DNA of 27,882 bases, taken from DATGEO01 sp035310015 (GTDB taxonomy: Bacteria > Chloroflexota > Dormibacteria > Dormibacterales > Dormibacteraceae). The first letter of the stretch is position 1; the number at the start of each line of letters is the position of its first letter. The notes beneath the pieces are model-generated. The model was not told the origin of the DNA and did no database searches. It worked only from the letters and a program-made list of their open reading frames with translations. Position numbers and translations under genes: made by a program. Positions 13,951 through 20,168 of the stretch are shown here, in pieces. The stretch lies in contig DATGEO010000111.1 of assembly GCA_035310015.1 (NCBI GenBank), positions 1-27,882 of the forward strand, written 5' to 3'.

Positions 13951-14292
13951 GTGAGCGATCCCACCAACGGCGTCCGGCTCTTTAACAGCGGTCACTTCTG
14001 GGAGGCGCACGAAGCCTGGGAGACCGAGTGGATGCCCGACCGCAAAGGCGCCGACTCCGGTTTCTACAAGGGCCTGATCCAGGTCGCGGCCGGCTGCTTC
14101 CACTACCAGCGCCACAACCGGCGCGGCGCGGTCAACAAGTGGACGAGCGGCGCCGGCTACCTGCGTCCTTACCTGCCGGTTCACCTGGGCGTGCGCCTCG
14201 ACGACCTGGTGCGGAGCGTCGACGGCTTCCTCGCCGCCATGAAAGGCGGGGCTTGGCCGGACCTCGAGATGCCGCGGATCGATCAGGAGTAG
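13951..14292 (+). CDS. DUF309 domain protein
   Basis: 113 residues from GTG 13951. It matches the DUF309 (PF03745) pattern across its length: GVRLFNSGHFWEAHEAWETE (the F-x-G-x-F-x-E-A-H-E-x-W-E core, residues 8-27), GFYKGLIQVAAGCFHYQRHN and RRGAVNKWTSG, then a helix with LDDLVRSVDGFLAAM. DUF309 proteins are small all-helical proteins with conserved His, Glu and Trp. No biochemical function is established. The gene converges on the molybdopterin-binding protein gene with a 10-base overlap. Confidence 0.87.
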   Translation: MSDPTNGVRLFNSGHFWEAHEAWETEWMPDRKGADSGFYKGLIQVAAGCFHYQRHNRRGAVNKWTSGAGYLRPYLPVHLGVRLDDLVRSVDGFLAAMKGGAWPDLEMPRIDQE

Positions 14293-15275
14293 GGCGGAAA
14301 GCGCCGCCCGGCGCCCGACTCGATGAGCCCGCCGTGCCCGAGCCTCAGCAGGTCGCCCGCATCCGCGCGGCCGTAGGCGAAGACGAAGGGCAGCAGCAGG
14401 TCCAGAGAGCTCGACCGCCCGAAGCCGGCGCAGGAAGCGACGCCGATGACCGCGGCCTCGCCGAGTCGCCCCAGCCAGAGCATGCTGCCCGGGTGCATCG
14501 GCGCGCCGAGCTGCAGCAGCTCGCCGCCGGTGGTCGCGAGCTCCGCGTAGGCGGGGTCGAGCGGGTCGATGGCCGATGCGCCCGCAAACAGGACGAGCTG
14601 CGCGCCCAGGCGGCTCGCCTCCCGGTACGCCTCCGCGACCACCTGAGAGTTGCGCGCGACCTCGCGCACTGCGATCACCTCCGCGCCGTACCAGCCAAGC
14701 TTGCGCGTGACCGCGGCGCGGAAAAGCTCGCGCGCCTTGGGCTTGAGGCGCTCGGTGGCGACGACGAACGTGCGCAGCGGGAGAAAGGGCACGAGCTCCA
14801 CCACCGGCCCGCGCTCGCGGCACAGCTCCTCGACGCGATCTAGGAGGGCGCCCGGCACGGCCACCGGCGTGACCTTGCAGCCCGCGACCTCCTCGCCCTC
14901 CGCCACGGCCTGGCCGTCCATCACCGTGAACACGGACACGTGGCCGAGGGCATTGATGGCGTTGACCACGTCGCCACGGACCCGCACCAGCCCGCGCCCG
15001 GTCGCGACGAGGCGCGACTGGCTCTGGACCGGAGGCCTCGCCTCCAGGCCGGGAGCGCTGAGCGCCGCGGCGAGCCGCCGCGCGGCCTCGTCCTCGTGCA
15101 CGTCGCCGGGCTCGAGCTCCACCAGGTGGACCTCGCCGGCGGCGCGGACCGCGTCCAGGTCGGCGGCCGTCAGCAGCGCGCCCTTGCGCAGGTTCGGCCC
15201 CAGGTCGTGGACGAGCACGCGTCCTTCTATGTCCGCCGCCCGCGCCCCTTTTCCCTCGAGCCGGTGCGGTCGCAT
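14283..15275 (-). CDS. Molybdopterin-binding (MoeA/MogA-like) protein
   Basis: 330 residues from ATG 15275. The N-terminal part (ARAADIEGRVLVHDLGPNLR then KGALLTAADLDAV) resembles the MoeA-type segment G-x-V-L-x-H-D...RKG. The C-terminal part (about 190-325) resembles the MoCF_biosynth/MogA fold with VLFAGASAIDPLDPAY replacing the usual G-G-T-G/S region, then LGAPMHPGSMLWLGRLG, like the P-x-x-PG-x-x-L-x-G of molybdopterin-binding proteins. Members bind molybdopterin and may insert or sense the cofactor; this shortened form lacks MoeA domain III/IV features, so its role is uncertain. No other moa/moe genes are nearby. It is head-to-head with cysS, 12 bases apart. Confidence 0.72.
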   Translation of the reverse strand: MRPHRLEGKGARAADIEGRVLVHDLGPNLRKGALLTAADLDAVRAAGEVHLVELEPGDVHEDEAARRLAAALSAPGLEARPPVQSQSRLVATGRGLVRVRGDVVNAINALGHVSVFTVMDGQAVAEGEEVAGCKVTPVAVPGALLDRVEELCRERGPVVELVPFLPLRTFVVATERLKPKARELFRAAVTRKLGWYGAEVIAVREVARNSQVVAEAYREASRLGAQLVLFAGASAIDPLDPAYAELATTGGELLQLGAPMHPGSMLWLGRLGEAAVIGVASCAGFGRSSSLDLLLPFVFAYGRADAGDLLRLGHGGLIESGAGRRFPPYS

Positions 15276-15287
15276 AGTTGAACGATA
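15276..15287. promoter_or_regulatory. 12-bp divergent start gap, molybdopterin-binding protein / cysS
   Basis: On minus, TATCGT (15287-15282), six bases, then ATG 15275 is a textbook leaderless arrangement. On plus, the best -10-like hexamer is CATAGT (15273-15278), which overlaps the opposing start codon and lies nine bases before GTG 15288; it is weaker. Promoter sequences upstream of the -10s must lie inside the opposite coding regions. Confidence 0.5.
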
Positions 15288-16667
15288 GTGAGGCTGCACA
15301 ACACGCTCACGAGGCGCACCGAGGACCTGGCGCCGGTGGACGCCGCGGGCGTGAGGATCTACTCGTGCGGGCCGACCGTGTACCGGTACGTGCACGTCGG
15401 CAACCTGCGCACCTTCATGTTCGCCGACTTCCTCAGCCGGGCACTCGAGTACCTGGGGCGGCCGGTGACGCAGGTCATGAACATCACCGACGTCGGCCAT
15501 CTCGTCGACGACACGTTCGACCGCGGCGAGGACAAGATGCTCGTCTCCGCGCGCCTGGAGAAGCGGTCACCGGAAGAGATCGCCGCGTACTACACCGCGG
15601 CGTTCATGGAAGACGCCGCGCGCGTGAACATCCGGCCGGCCGCGAAGTATCCACGCGCGACCGACTACATCCCGCAGATGCAGGAGATCATTGCGCGGCT
15701 CATCGAGAAGGGCCACGCATACGTGATCGAGGGCACCGTGTACTACGACATCGCGAGCTTTCCGTCGTACGGCAAGCTCTCGCACAACTCGACCGAGAAG
15801 CTGCTCACGGGCACGCGCGGCGACGTCGACCCGCGCAAGCGGAATCCCGGCGACTTCACGCTGTGGAAGGCGGCCGGCGAGCACCGGCTGCAGGTGTGGC
15901 CCAGCCCGTGGGGCGACGGGTTCCCCGGCTGGCACATCGAGTGCTCGGCGATGTCGATGGCGCTGCTCGGCGAGCGTTTCGACATCCACACCGGCGGGAC
16001 GGACAACGTGTTCCCGCACCACGAGGCCGAGATCGCACAGTCGGAAGGCGTCACCGGGCATCCGGTCGTCGGCGTCTGGATGCACGGCGGCCACCTTTTG
16101 CTCGCGGGCGCGCGGATGGCGAAGTCGGCCGGCAACTTCTTTCGCATCACCGAGCTCGTTGAACGGGGTTTCGACCCGCTCGCGTTTCGCTACCTGATGC
16201 TGCAGGCGAAGTACCGGACCAAGCTCAACTTCTCGACCGAAAGCCTCTCGGGCGCGGACCACGCGCTGAACCAGCTGCGCCGGCGCGTGTCGGAGTGGAT
16301 GCACGGAGAGGTCGGTCCCGCCGGCGATTACGAGGCGCGGTTTCGCGCGGCGCTCGAGAACGACCTCGACATGCCGGCGGCCATGGCGCTGGTGGCGAAG
16401 CTCATGCGGTCGGACGTCGCGCCCGGTGCGAAGGCGCGCCTTCTGGTCGGGTGGGACCGCGTGCTCGGGCTGAACCTCGCTCCCGACAAGACGGCCGCGG
16501 CCGCCCTTCCCGAAGGCGCGGCCGGCCTGCTGGCCGAACGCGAGCGGGCCCGCGCGGCCAAGGACTTCGCCACCTCCGACCGCCTGCGCGACCAGCTCTC
16601 GGCGATGGGCGTCAGCGTCACCGACACCCCGGCCGGGCAGCGGTGGCGGATCCTCAAGAAAGAGTGA
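15288..16667 (+). CDS. cysS: Cysteinyl-tRNA synthetase
   Basis: 459 residues, the normal length. It charges tRNA-Cys with cysteine. The family start (MRLHNTLTRRTEDLAPVD) sets GTG 15288. Motifs: SCGPTVYRYVHVGN, with zinc ligand C27 and HVGN as the HIGH box; MNITDVGHLVDD; YYDIASFPSYGKLS; WHIECSAMS (second zinc Cys); GGTDNVFPHHEAEIAQSE (His and Glu zinc ligands); and GARMAKSAGNFF as the KMSKS loop, with Ala replacing the first Ser (MAKS). The C-terminal ARAAKDFATSDRLRDQL is the usual anticodon-side helix. Length and the KMSKS-side sequence separate it from MshC of mycothiol synthesis. It is followed by a strong hairpin. Confidence 0.96.
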   Translation: MRLHNTLTRRTEDLAPVDAAGVRIYSCGPTVYRYVHVGNLRTFMFADFLSRALEYLGRPVTQVMNITDVGHLVDDTFDRGEDKMLVSARLEKRSPEEIAAYYTAAFMEDAARVNIRPAAKYPRATDYIPQMQEIIARLIEKGHAYVIEGTVYYDIASFPSYGKLSHNSTEKLLTGTRGDVDPRKRNPGDFTLWKAAGEHRLQVWPSPWGDGFPGWHIECSAMSMALLGERFDIHTGGTDNVFPHHEAEIAQSEGVTGHPVVGVWMHGGHLLLAGARMAKSAGNFFRITELVERGFDPLAFRYLMLQAKYRTKLNFSTESLSGADHALNQLRRRVSEWMHGEVGPAGDYEARFRAALENDLDMPAAMALVAKLMRSDVAPGAKARLLVGWDRVLGLNLAPDKTAAAALPEGAAGLLAERERARAAKDFATSDRLRDQLSAMGVSVTDTPAGQRWRILKKE

Positions 16668-16693
16668 GGCCGGGCCCCCAGCGGGTCCGGCCT
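16667..16693 (+). terminator. Hairpin after cysS
   Basis: Starting at the last base of the cysS stop codon, AGGCCGGGCCC pairs with GGGTCCGGCCT (one G-U pair) around a five-base loop, giving an 11-pair GC-rich stem. No T tract follows. Its position directly after cysS supports termination, and the symmetry may also stop the converging anti-sigma-like gene transcript. Confidence 0.65.
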
Positions 16694-16733
16694 CGTCGAG
16701 AGGAAGGGGCTGTTTAGCCCACCGCCCAGGTCA

Positions 16734-17228
16734 TCAGCTGTGGCTGTTGGTCGGAGGGACGGTGCTCGGCTTGCCGTGGGTCTTGTCGGACGGCTGGCCG
16801 TGGCCGTTACTGTTGTCCTGGCCCTTGCCGTGGCCGTTGCGAGCGTTGCTCGCCTGATGCGAGTCGCTGACCTGCTCACCGTGTTGCTTGGCGAAGGCGC
16901 TCACGCACGGCCCAATTCCGCGCACGCCCGACGCCCGCAGCGTGGTCTTGCACGTGGCCACCGTCTGCTTCACCTGCTGGCCCCAGACGTTGGGGTTCAG
17001 GCTGCCCGTCGTCGCCACCTCGGTCATAACGCCGGCACCCGCAGCCGCGAGCGCGGCGACGGCGAAGCCTGTCGCGAGCTTGGCAGCGATTGCGGCCCCT
17101 GTTCCGCCTAGAAGTCGTTTCATGAATCCTCCCGAGGCCGGGGTTCTCCATGCGGGAATCGAGGCGGAATCAACCGGGCCTAGGATCCGGTTCAGCTCCC
17201 GTTCGATCTCGCGGTCAAAGTCACTCAT
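16734..17228 (-). CDS. Single-TM protein downstream of ECF sigma, candidate anti-sigma or partner
   Basis: 164 residues. ATG 17228 starts 10 bases after the sigma stop, with GAGGT overlapping that stop as ribosome binding site. Layout: a short charged cytoplasmic segment (MSDFDREIERELNRILGPVD), one Ala/Gly-rich membrane helix at about 42-68, then an outside part with two cysteines (C93, C108) likely to form a disulfide. A low-complexity tail rich in His, Gly, Asn and Ser follows (NGHGKGQDNSNGHGQ, 131-145). The operon position and topology suggest an anti-sigma factor or co-regulated envelope protein. It lacks the HxxxCxxC zinc anti-sigma motif, so the sigma-binding role is inference. The His-rich tail could bind metal. 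Confidence 0.68.
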   Translation of the reverse strand: MSDFDREIERELNRILGPVDSASIPAWRTPASGGFMKRLLGGTGAAIAAKLATGFAVAALAAAGAGVMTEVATTGSLNPNVWGQQVKQTVATCKTTLRASGVRGIGPCVSAFAKQHGEQVSDSHQASNARNGHGKGQDNSNGHGQPSDKTHGKPSTVPPTNSHS

Positions 17229-17238
17229 GTGTCCGACC

Positions 17239-17799
17239 TCAGTCAGAAGGGACGCTGTCCTCCGAGAAAGTACCCACCTCGATTTGCGGCCCCGATTTCG
17301 GCTCATGGCCGAGCGCCCTTCGGAGGTTCTCTTTGGCGGCGGCCAGCCGCGACGCCACGGTGCGCTCCGGCACGCCCAGCGCGGCGCCGATCTCGCGGTT
17401 CGTATACCCGTGGTGGTGGCGCAGGACGATGGCGGCCGCCTGCTTCGGCGGCAGCTTGCGCAGGGCTTTGAACAGGTCCGACCGCTCGGCCAGGCTCGCC
17501 GGGTCCGGAGGCGGCGTCGGCCGGCCGATACGCCGGAGCACCTGCCCGACCTCGCGCATGCGCTCGTAGCGCTGGTGTGAGATCGCGGTGTTGATGGCGA
17601 TCCGGTGCACCCAGGCCTCGGCCGGCGCGTCGCCCCTCCAGTCCTTCCAGGTCCGGTACGCGCGCACGAAGGCCTCCTGCGTGCAGTCCTCTGCGGCCGC
17701 GCGGTCGCCGAGCACGCCCATGAGGGTGCCCAGAACGCGGTTGTACGAAGTCCGGTAGAGGCGCTCGAAATCGGCCTCGTCACCTGGCTTGTAATCCAT
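17239..17799 (-). CDS. ECF-family RNA polymerase sigma factor (sigma-70 family)
   Basis: 186 residues from ATG 17799. Region 2 (about 10-74) includes FERLYRTSYNRVLGTLMGVL, the -10 recognition core GDRAAAEDCTQEAFVRAYRT and WVHRIAINTAISHQR. Region 4 (about 108-162) includes LRKLPPKQAAAIVLRHHHGY and the helix-turn-helix TNREIGAALGVPERTVASRL for -35 binding. Regions 1 and 3 are absent, as in ECF sigmas. The tail past 165 is short and polar. The next gene encodes a membrane protein that may be its regulator. Its upstream gap (56 bases) is shared with mrfA and contains the SOS-like palindrome, so the sigma gene might also be damage-responsive. No clear promoter for it is visible. Confidence 0.92.
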   Translation of the reverse strand: MDYKPGDEADFERLYRTSYNRVLGTLMGVLGDRAAAEDCTQEAFVRAYRTWKDWRGDAPAEAWVHRIAINTAISHQRYERMREVGQVLRRIGRPTPPPDPASLAERSDLFKALRKLPPKQAAAIVLRHHHGYTNREIGAALGVPERTVASRLAAAKENLRRALGHEPKSGPQIEVGTFSEDSVPSD

Positions 17800-17813
17800 C
17801 TTTACCGGCTCGC

Positions 17814-17842
17814 TTGACTCCGAACTAATGTTCGATTAACCT
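17814..17842 (+). promoter_or_regulatory. mrfA promoter (TTGACT-17-TAACCT)
   Basis: TTGACT (17814-17819; five of six bases match TTGACA) and TAACCT (17837-17842; TANNNT) are separated by exactly 17 bases. The expected start point is near 17849, leaving a leader of about seven bases before ATG 17856. The spacer consists of one C, the 14-base SOS-like palindrome and AT. This is the best-matched complete promoter in the window. Confidence 0.75.
17821..17834. promoter_or_regulatory. LexA/SOS box
   Basis: CGAACTAATGTTCG is a perfect 5+4+5 inverted repeat. It matches the GAAC-N4-GTTC core of the Gram-positive/actinobacterial SOS box (CGAACRNRYGTTCG) in both half-sites. The central four bases differ partly from the B. 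subtilis preference. It fills the spacer between the mrfA -35 and -10, a classical repressor position. I found no second GAAC-N4-GTTC in the parts of the window I checked for it. lexA is not in the window, so binding is inferred. Confidence 0.78.
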
Positions 17843-17855
17843 CCAGATCGCCGCC

Positions 17856-20168
17856 ATGACGTCCCAGCTGCCGCCTTTCAACGCATCCAGCCTGCAGGGC
17901 GATATAACGCTCGACCGCCTAATTCCGTCATCCCCCGCCGTTTTTGCTCCACTCCCGTCCGACCTCAAGCCCGAGCTCGCCGCAGCCCTGCGGAGCCGTG
18001 GTATCGAACGCCTCTATTCTCACCAAGCGGAGGCGTATGCGGCCGTCAGAAGCGGCCGGCACCTGGTCGTGGTGACGCCCACCGCCAGCGGAAAGACTCT
18101 CTGCTACAACCTACCGGTCCTGCAGCGGCTGCTGGAAGACCCGGAGCGGCGGGCCATCTACCTTTTCCCGACCAAGGCCCTGGCCCAGGACCAGCTGGCC
18201 GAGCTGGGCGCGCTCAAGGCCGGCCTGCCCCTCGACCTTCGCGTCGACACGTACGACGGCGACACCTCGCCTGGGCGCCGCACCGCCATCCGCGAAGGCG
18301 GCCACATCGTGATGACGAACCCGGACATGCTGCACACGGGCGTGCTGCCGCACCACACCCGCTGGCGGCGCCTGTTCTCGAGCCTGGAGTTCGTCGTCAT
18401 CGACGAGCTGCACACCTACCGCGGCCTCTTCGGCAGCCAGGTTGCGAACGTGATTCGCCGCCTGAAGAGAATCTGTGAGTTCTACGGATCCCGGCCGACG
18501 TTCATCTGCGCGTCGGCGACCATCGCCAACCCGCTGCAGCTCGCGCAGCGCCTGCTCGAGCAGGACGACGTCGCGCTGGTCGACCGCAGCGGCGCCCCGC
18601 GCGGCGAGCGGCGGCTCGTCTTCTACAACCCGCCGCTGCTCAACCGCGAGCTGGGCGTACGCCGAAGCTCGATGCTCGAAGCCCGCCGCATCGCGGCGCC
18701 GTGGATCCGCGCGGGCATTCAGACGATCGTCTTCTGCAAGAGCCGGCTGCAGGTCGAGGTGATGCTCAGCTACCTGCGCGAGGATCTCGCGCCGCGGCTC
18801 GACACGCACCAGCGCGTGCGCGGCTACCGCGCCGGATACCTTCCACTCCACCGCCGCGAGATCGAGGCCGGCCTGCGCGCGGGGGACATCACCGGGGTCG
18901 TCAGCACCAACGCGCTCGAGCTCGGCATCGACATCGGCAGCCTGGAGACGTCGGTGCTCGTCGGCTACCCCGGCACCATCGCGTCGACCTGGCAGCAGCT
19001 CGGCCGGGCGGGCAGGCGATCGGGCTCGGTCGGCGTCTTCGTCGCCTCGAGCTCCCCGCTCGACCAGTTCATCGTCCGCCATCCCGACTACTTCCTCAGC
19101 TCCGACCCCGAGGAGGGGCTCATCGACCCCGACAACCTCCTCATCCTCGCCGGGCACCTCCAGGCCGGGCTCTTCGAGCTGCCGTTCGAGGACCAGGAGC
19201 ACCTGGGCCGGGCGGACGTGGGCGAGCTCCTTCAGGTGTTCGAAGAGGACGGTTCCGCGACCCGCTCGGCCGGCCGCTGGTTCTGGAGCCGGCAGGCGTT
19301 CCCGGCGGAGGAGGTGCACCTGCGGCGCATCGCCGCCGACAACGTGATCATCATCGACACGTCGCAGCCGCGTCCGCAGGTCATTGGCGAGATGGACCAG
19401 TTCTCCACGCCGGTGTTCCTGCACGAGGAGGCGATCTACCTCCACGAGGGCGCGCAGCACCACGTCGACCGGCTCGACTGGGACGAGAAGAAGGCGTACG
19501 TGCGGCCGGTCGAGGTCGACTACTACACCGACGCCCTGTCCTCGGTGACGATCCAGGTGCTCGACACGTTCGCGGGACCGGACGGAGAACCGGTCGCGCG
19601 CCACCACGGCGAGGTAAAGGTCACCGCGCTCGCGAGCATGTTCAAGAAGATCCGGTTCCACACTCACGAGAACATCGGCTCCGGGCCGATCCACCTGCCG
19701 GAGCAGACCCTGCACACGACCGGCTACTGGCTCACCCTCGACCACGACCTGTGGGTCGCGCCCGGACGCGAGACGCTGGACCACCCCGCGAAATCAGACG
19801 ATTTCGCGGGGACGCCGATGGAAGCCGGCCTGCAGGGCATGGCCCACGCGCTGCGCCACGTCGCTTCGCTGCGCCTGATGTGCGACCCGCGCGACCTCGG
19901 CTCGACGGCGGAGGTGCGCTCGATCACGACCAGGCTTCCGACCGTGACCGTCTACGAAATCTATCCGGGCGGCGTCGGTTACTCGGCGCGCATGTACGAC
20001 CTGCATCACCAGCTGCTGGCGGACGCGGCCGCGCTCGTGCGCGACTGCCCCTGCGCCTCCGGCTGCCCGTCCTGCATCGGACCGCTGCACATGGTGGAAG
20101 GAGCAAAGGCCGCATGTCTTCGGTTGTTGGAAGCCGAGTCTCACTCCGCGAGCGTCTTGATCGCCTAG
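17856..20168 (+). CDS. mrfA: MrfA-type DExH-box DNA helicase with C-terminal zinc site (YprA/DUF1998)
   Basis: 770 residues, close to B. subtilis MrfA. It is an SF2 ATPase that unwinds DNA in a mitomycin-type lesion repair pathway working with the exonuclease MrfB. N-terminal RecA domain: LYSHQAEAYAAV, Walker A TPTASGKTLCYNLPV (K80), FPTKALAQDQ, motif II VVIDELHTYRG (D183-H186) and motif III ASAT (219-222). Second RecA domain: TIVFCKSR, STNALELGIDIGSLETSVL and QQLGRAGRRSG with the arginine finger. The C-terminus has LRLMCDPRDLG, YEIYPGGVGYS and four cysteines, C731, C733, C737 and C740, of the DUF1998 metal site. ATG 17856 gives the family start. A perfect palindrome at 19784-19811 encodes PAKSDDFAG within a linker. 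mrfB follows with a 55-base overlap. Confidence 0.93.
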   Translation: MTSQLPPFNASSLQGDITLDRLIPSSPAVFAPLPSDLKPELAAALRSRGIERLYSHQAEAYAAVRSGRHLVVVTPTASGKTLCYNLPVLQRLLEDPERRAIYLFPTKALAQDQLAELGALKAGLPLDLRVDTYDGDTSPGRRTAIREGGHIVMTNPDMLHTGVLPHHTRWRRLFSSLEFVVIDELHTYRGLFGSQVANVIRRLKRICEFYGSRPTFICASATIANPLQLAQRLLEQDDVALVDRSGAPRGERRLVFYNPPLLNRELGVRRSSMLEARRIAAPWIRAGIQTIVFCKSRLQVEVMLSYLREDLAPRLDTHQRVRGYRAGYLPLHRREIEAGLRAGDITGVVSTNALELGIDIGSLETSVLVGYPGTIASTWQQLGRAGRRSGSVGVFVASSSPLDQFIVRHPDYFLSSDPEEGLIDPDNLLILAGHLQAGLFELPFEDQEHLGRADVGELLQVFEEDGSATRSAGRWFWSRQAFPAEEVHLRRIAADNVIIIDTSQPRPQVIGEMDQFSTPVFLHEEAIYLHEGAQHHVDRLDWDEKKAYVRPVEVDYYTDALSSVTIQVLDTFAGPDGEPVARHHGEVKVTALASMFKKIRFHTHENIGSGPIHLPEQTLHTTGYWLTLDHDLWVAPGRETLDHPAKSDDFAGTPMEAGLQGMAHALRHVASLRLMCDPRDLGSTAEVRSITTRLPTVTVYEIYPGGVGYSARMYDLHHQLLADAAALVRDCPCASGCPSCIGPLHMVEGAKAACLRLLEAESHSASVLIA
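19784..19811. repeat. Perfect 12+4+12 inverted repeat inside mrfA coding sequence
   Basis: CCCCGCGAAATC-AGAC-GATTTCGCGGGG, read in frame, gives PAKSDDFAG between the DLWVAPGRETLDH strand and the helix that leads to LRLMCDPRDLG. Perfect dyads of this length are unexpected in coding DNA. It could be a small mobile palindrome inserted in frame at a tolerant linker, or a structured element in the mRNA. No second copy was found in the window by eye. Confidence 0.8.

Noticed and set aside
18111..19784. 557-codon minus-strand open frame
   Set aside because: Antisense to mrfA, which has complete helicase motifs. The product is compositionally biased (Val/Glu/Asp/Arg) with no domain.
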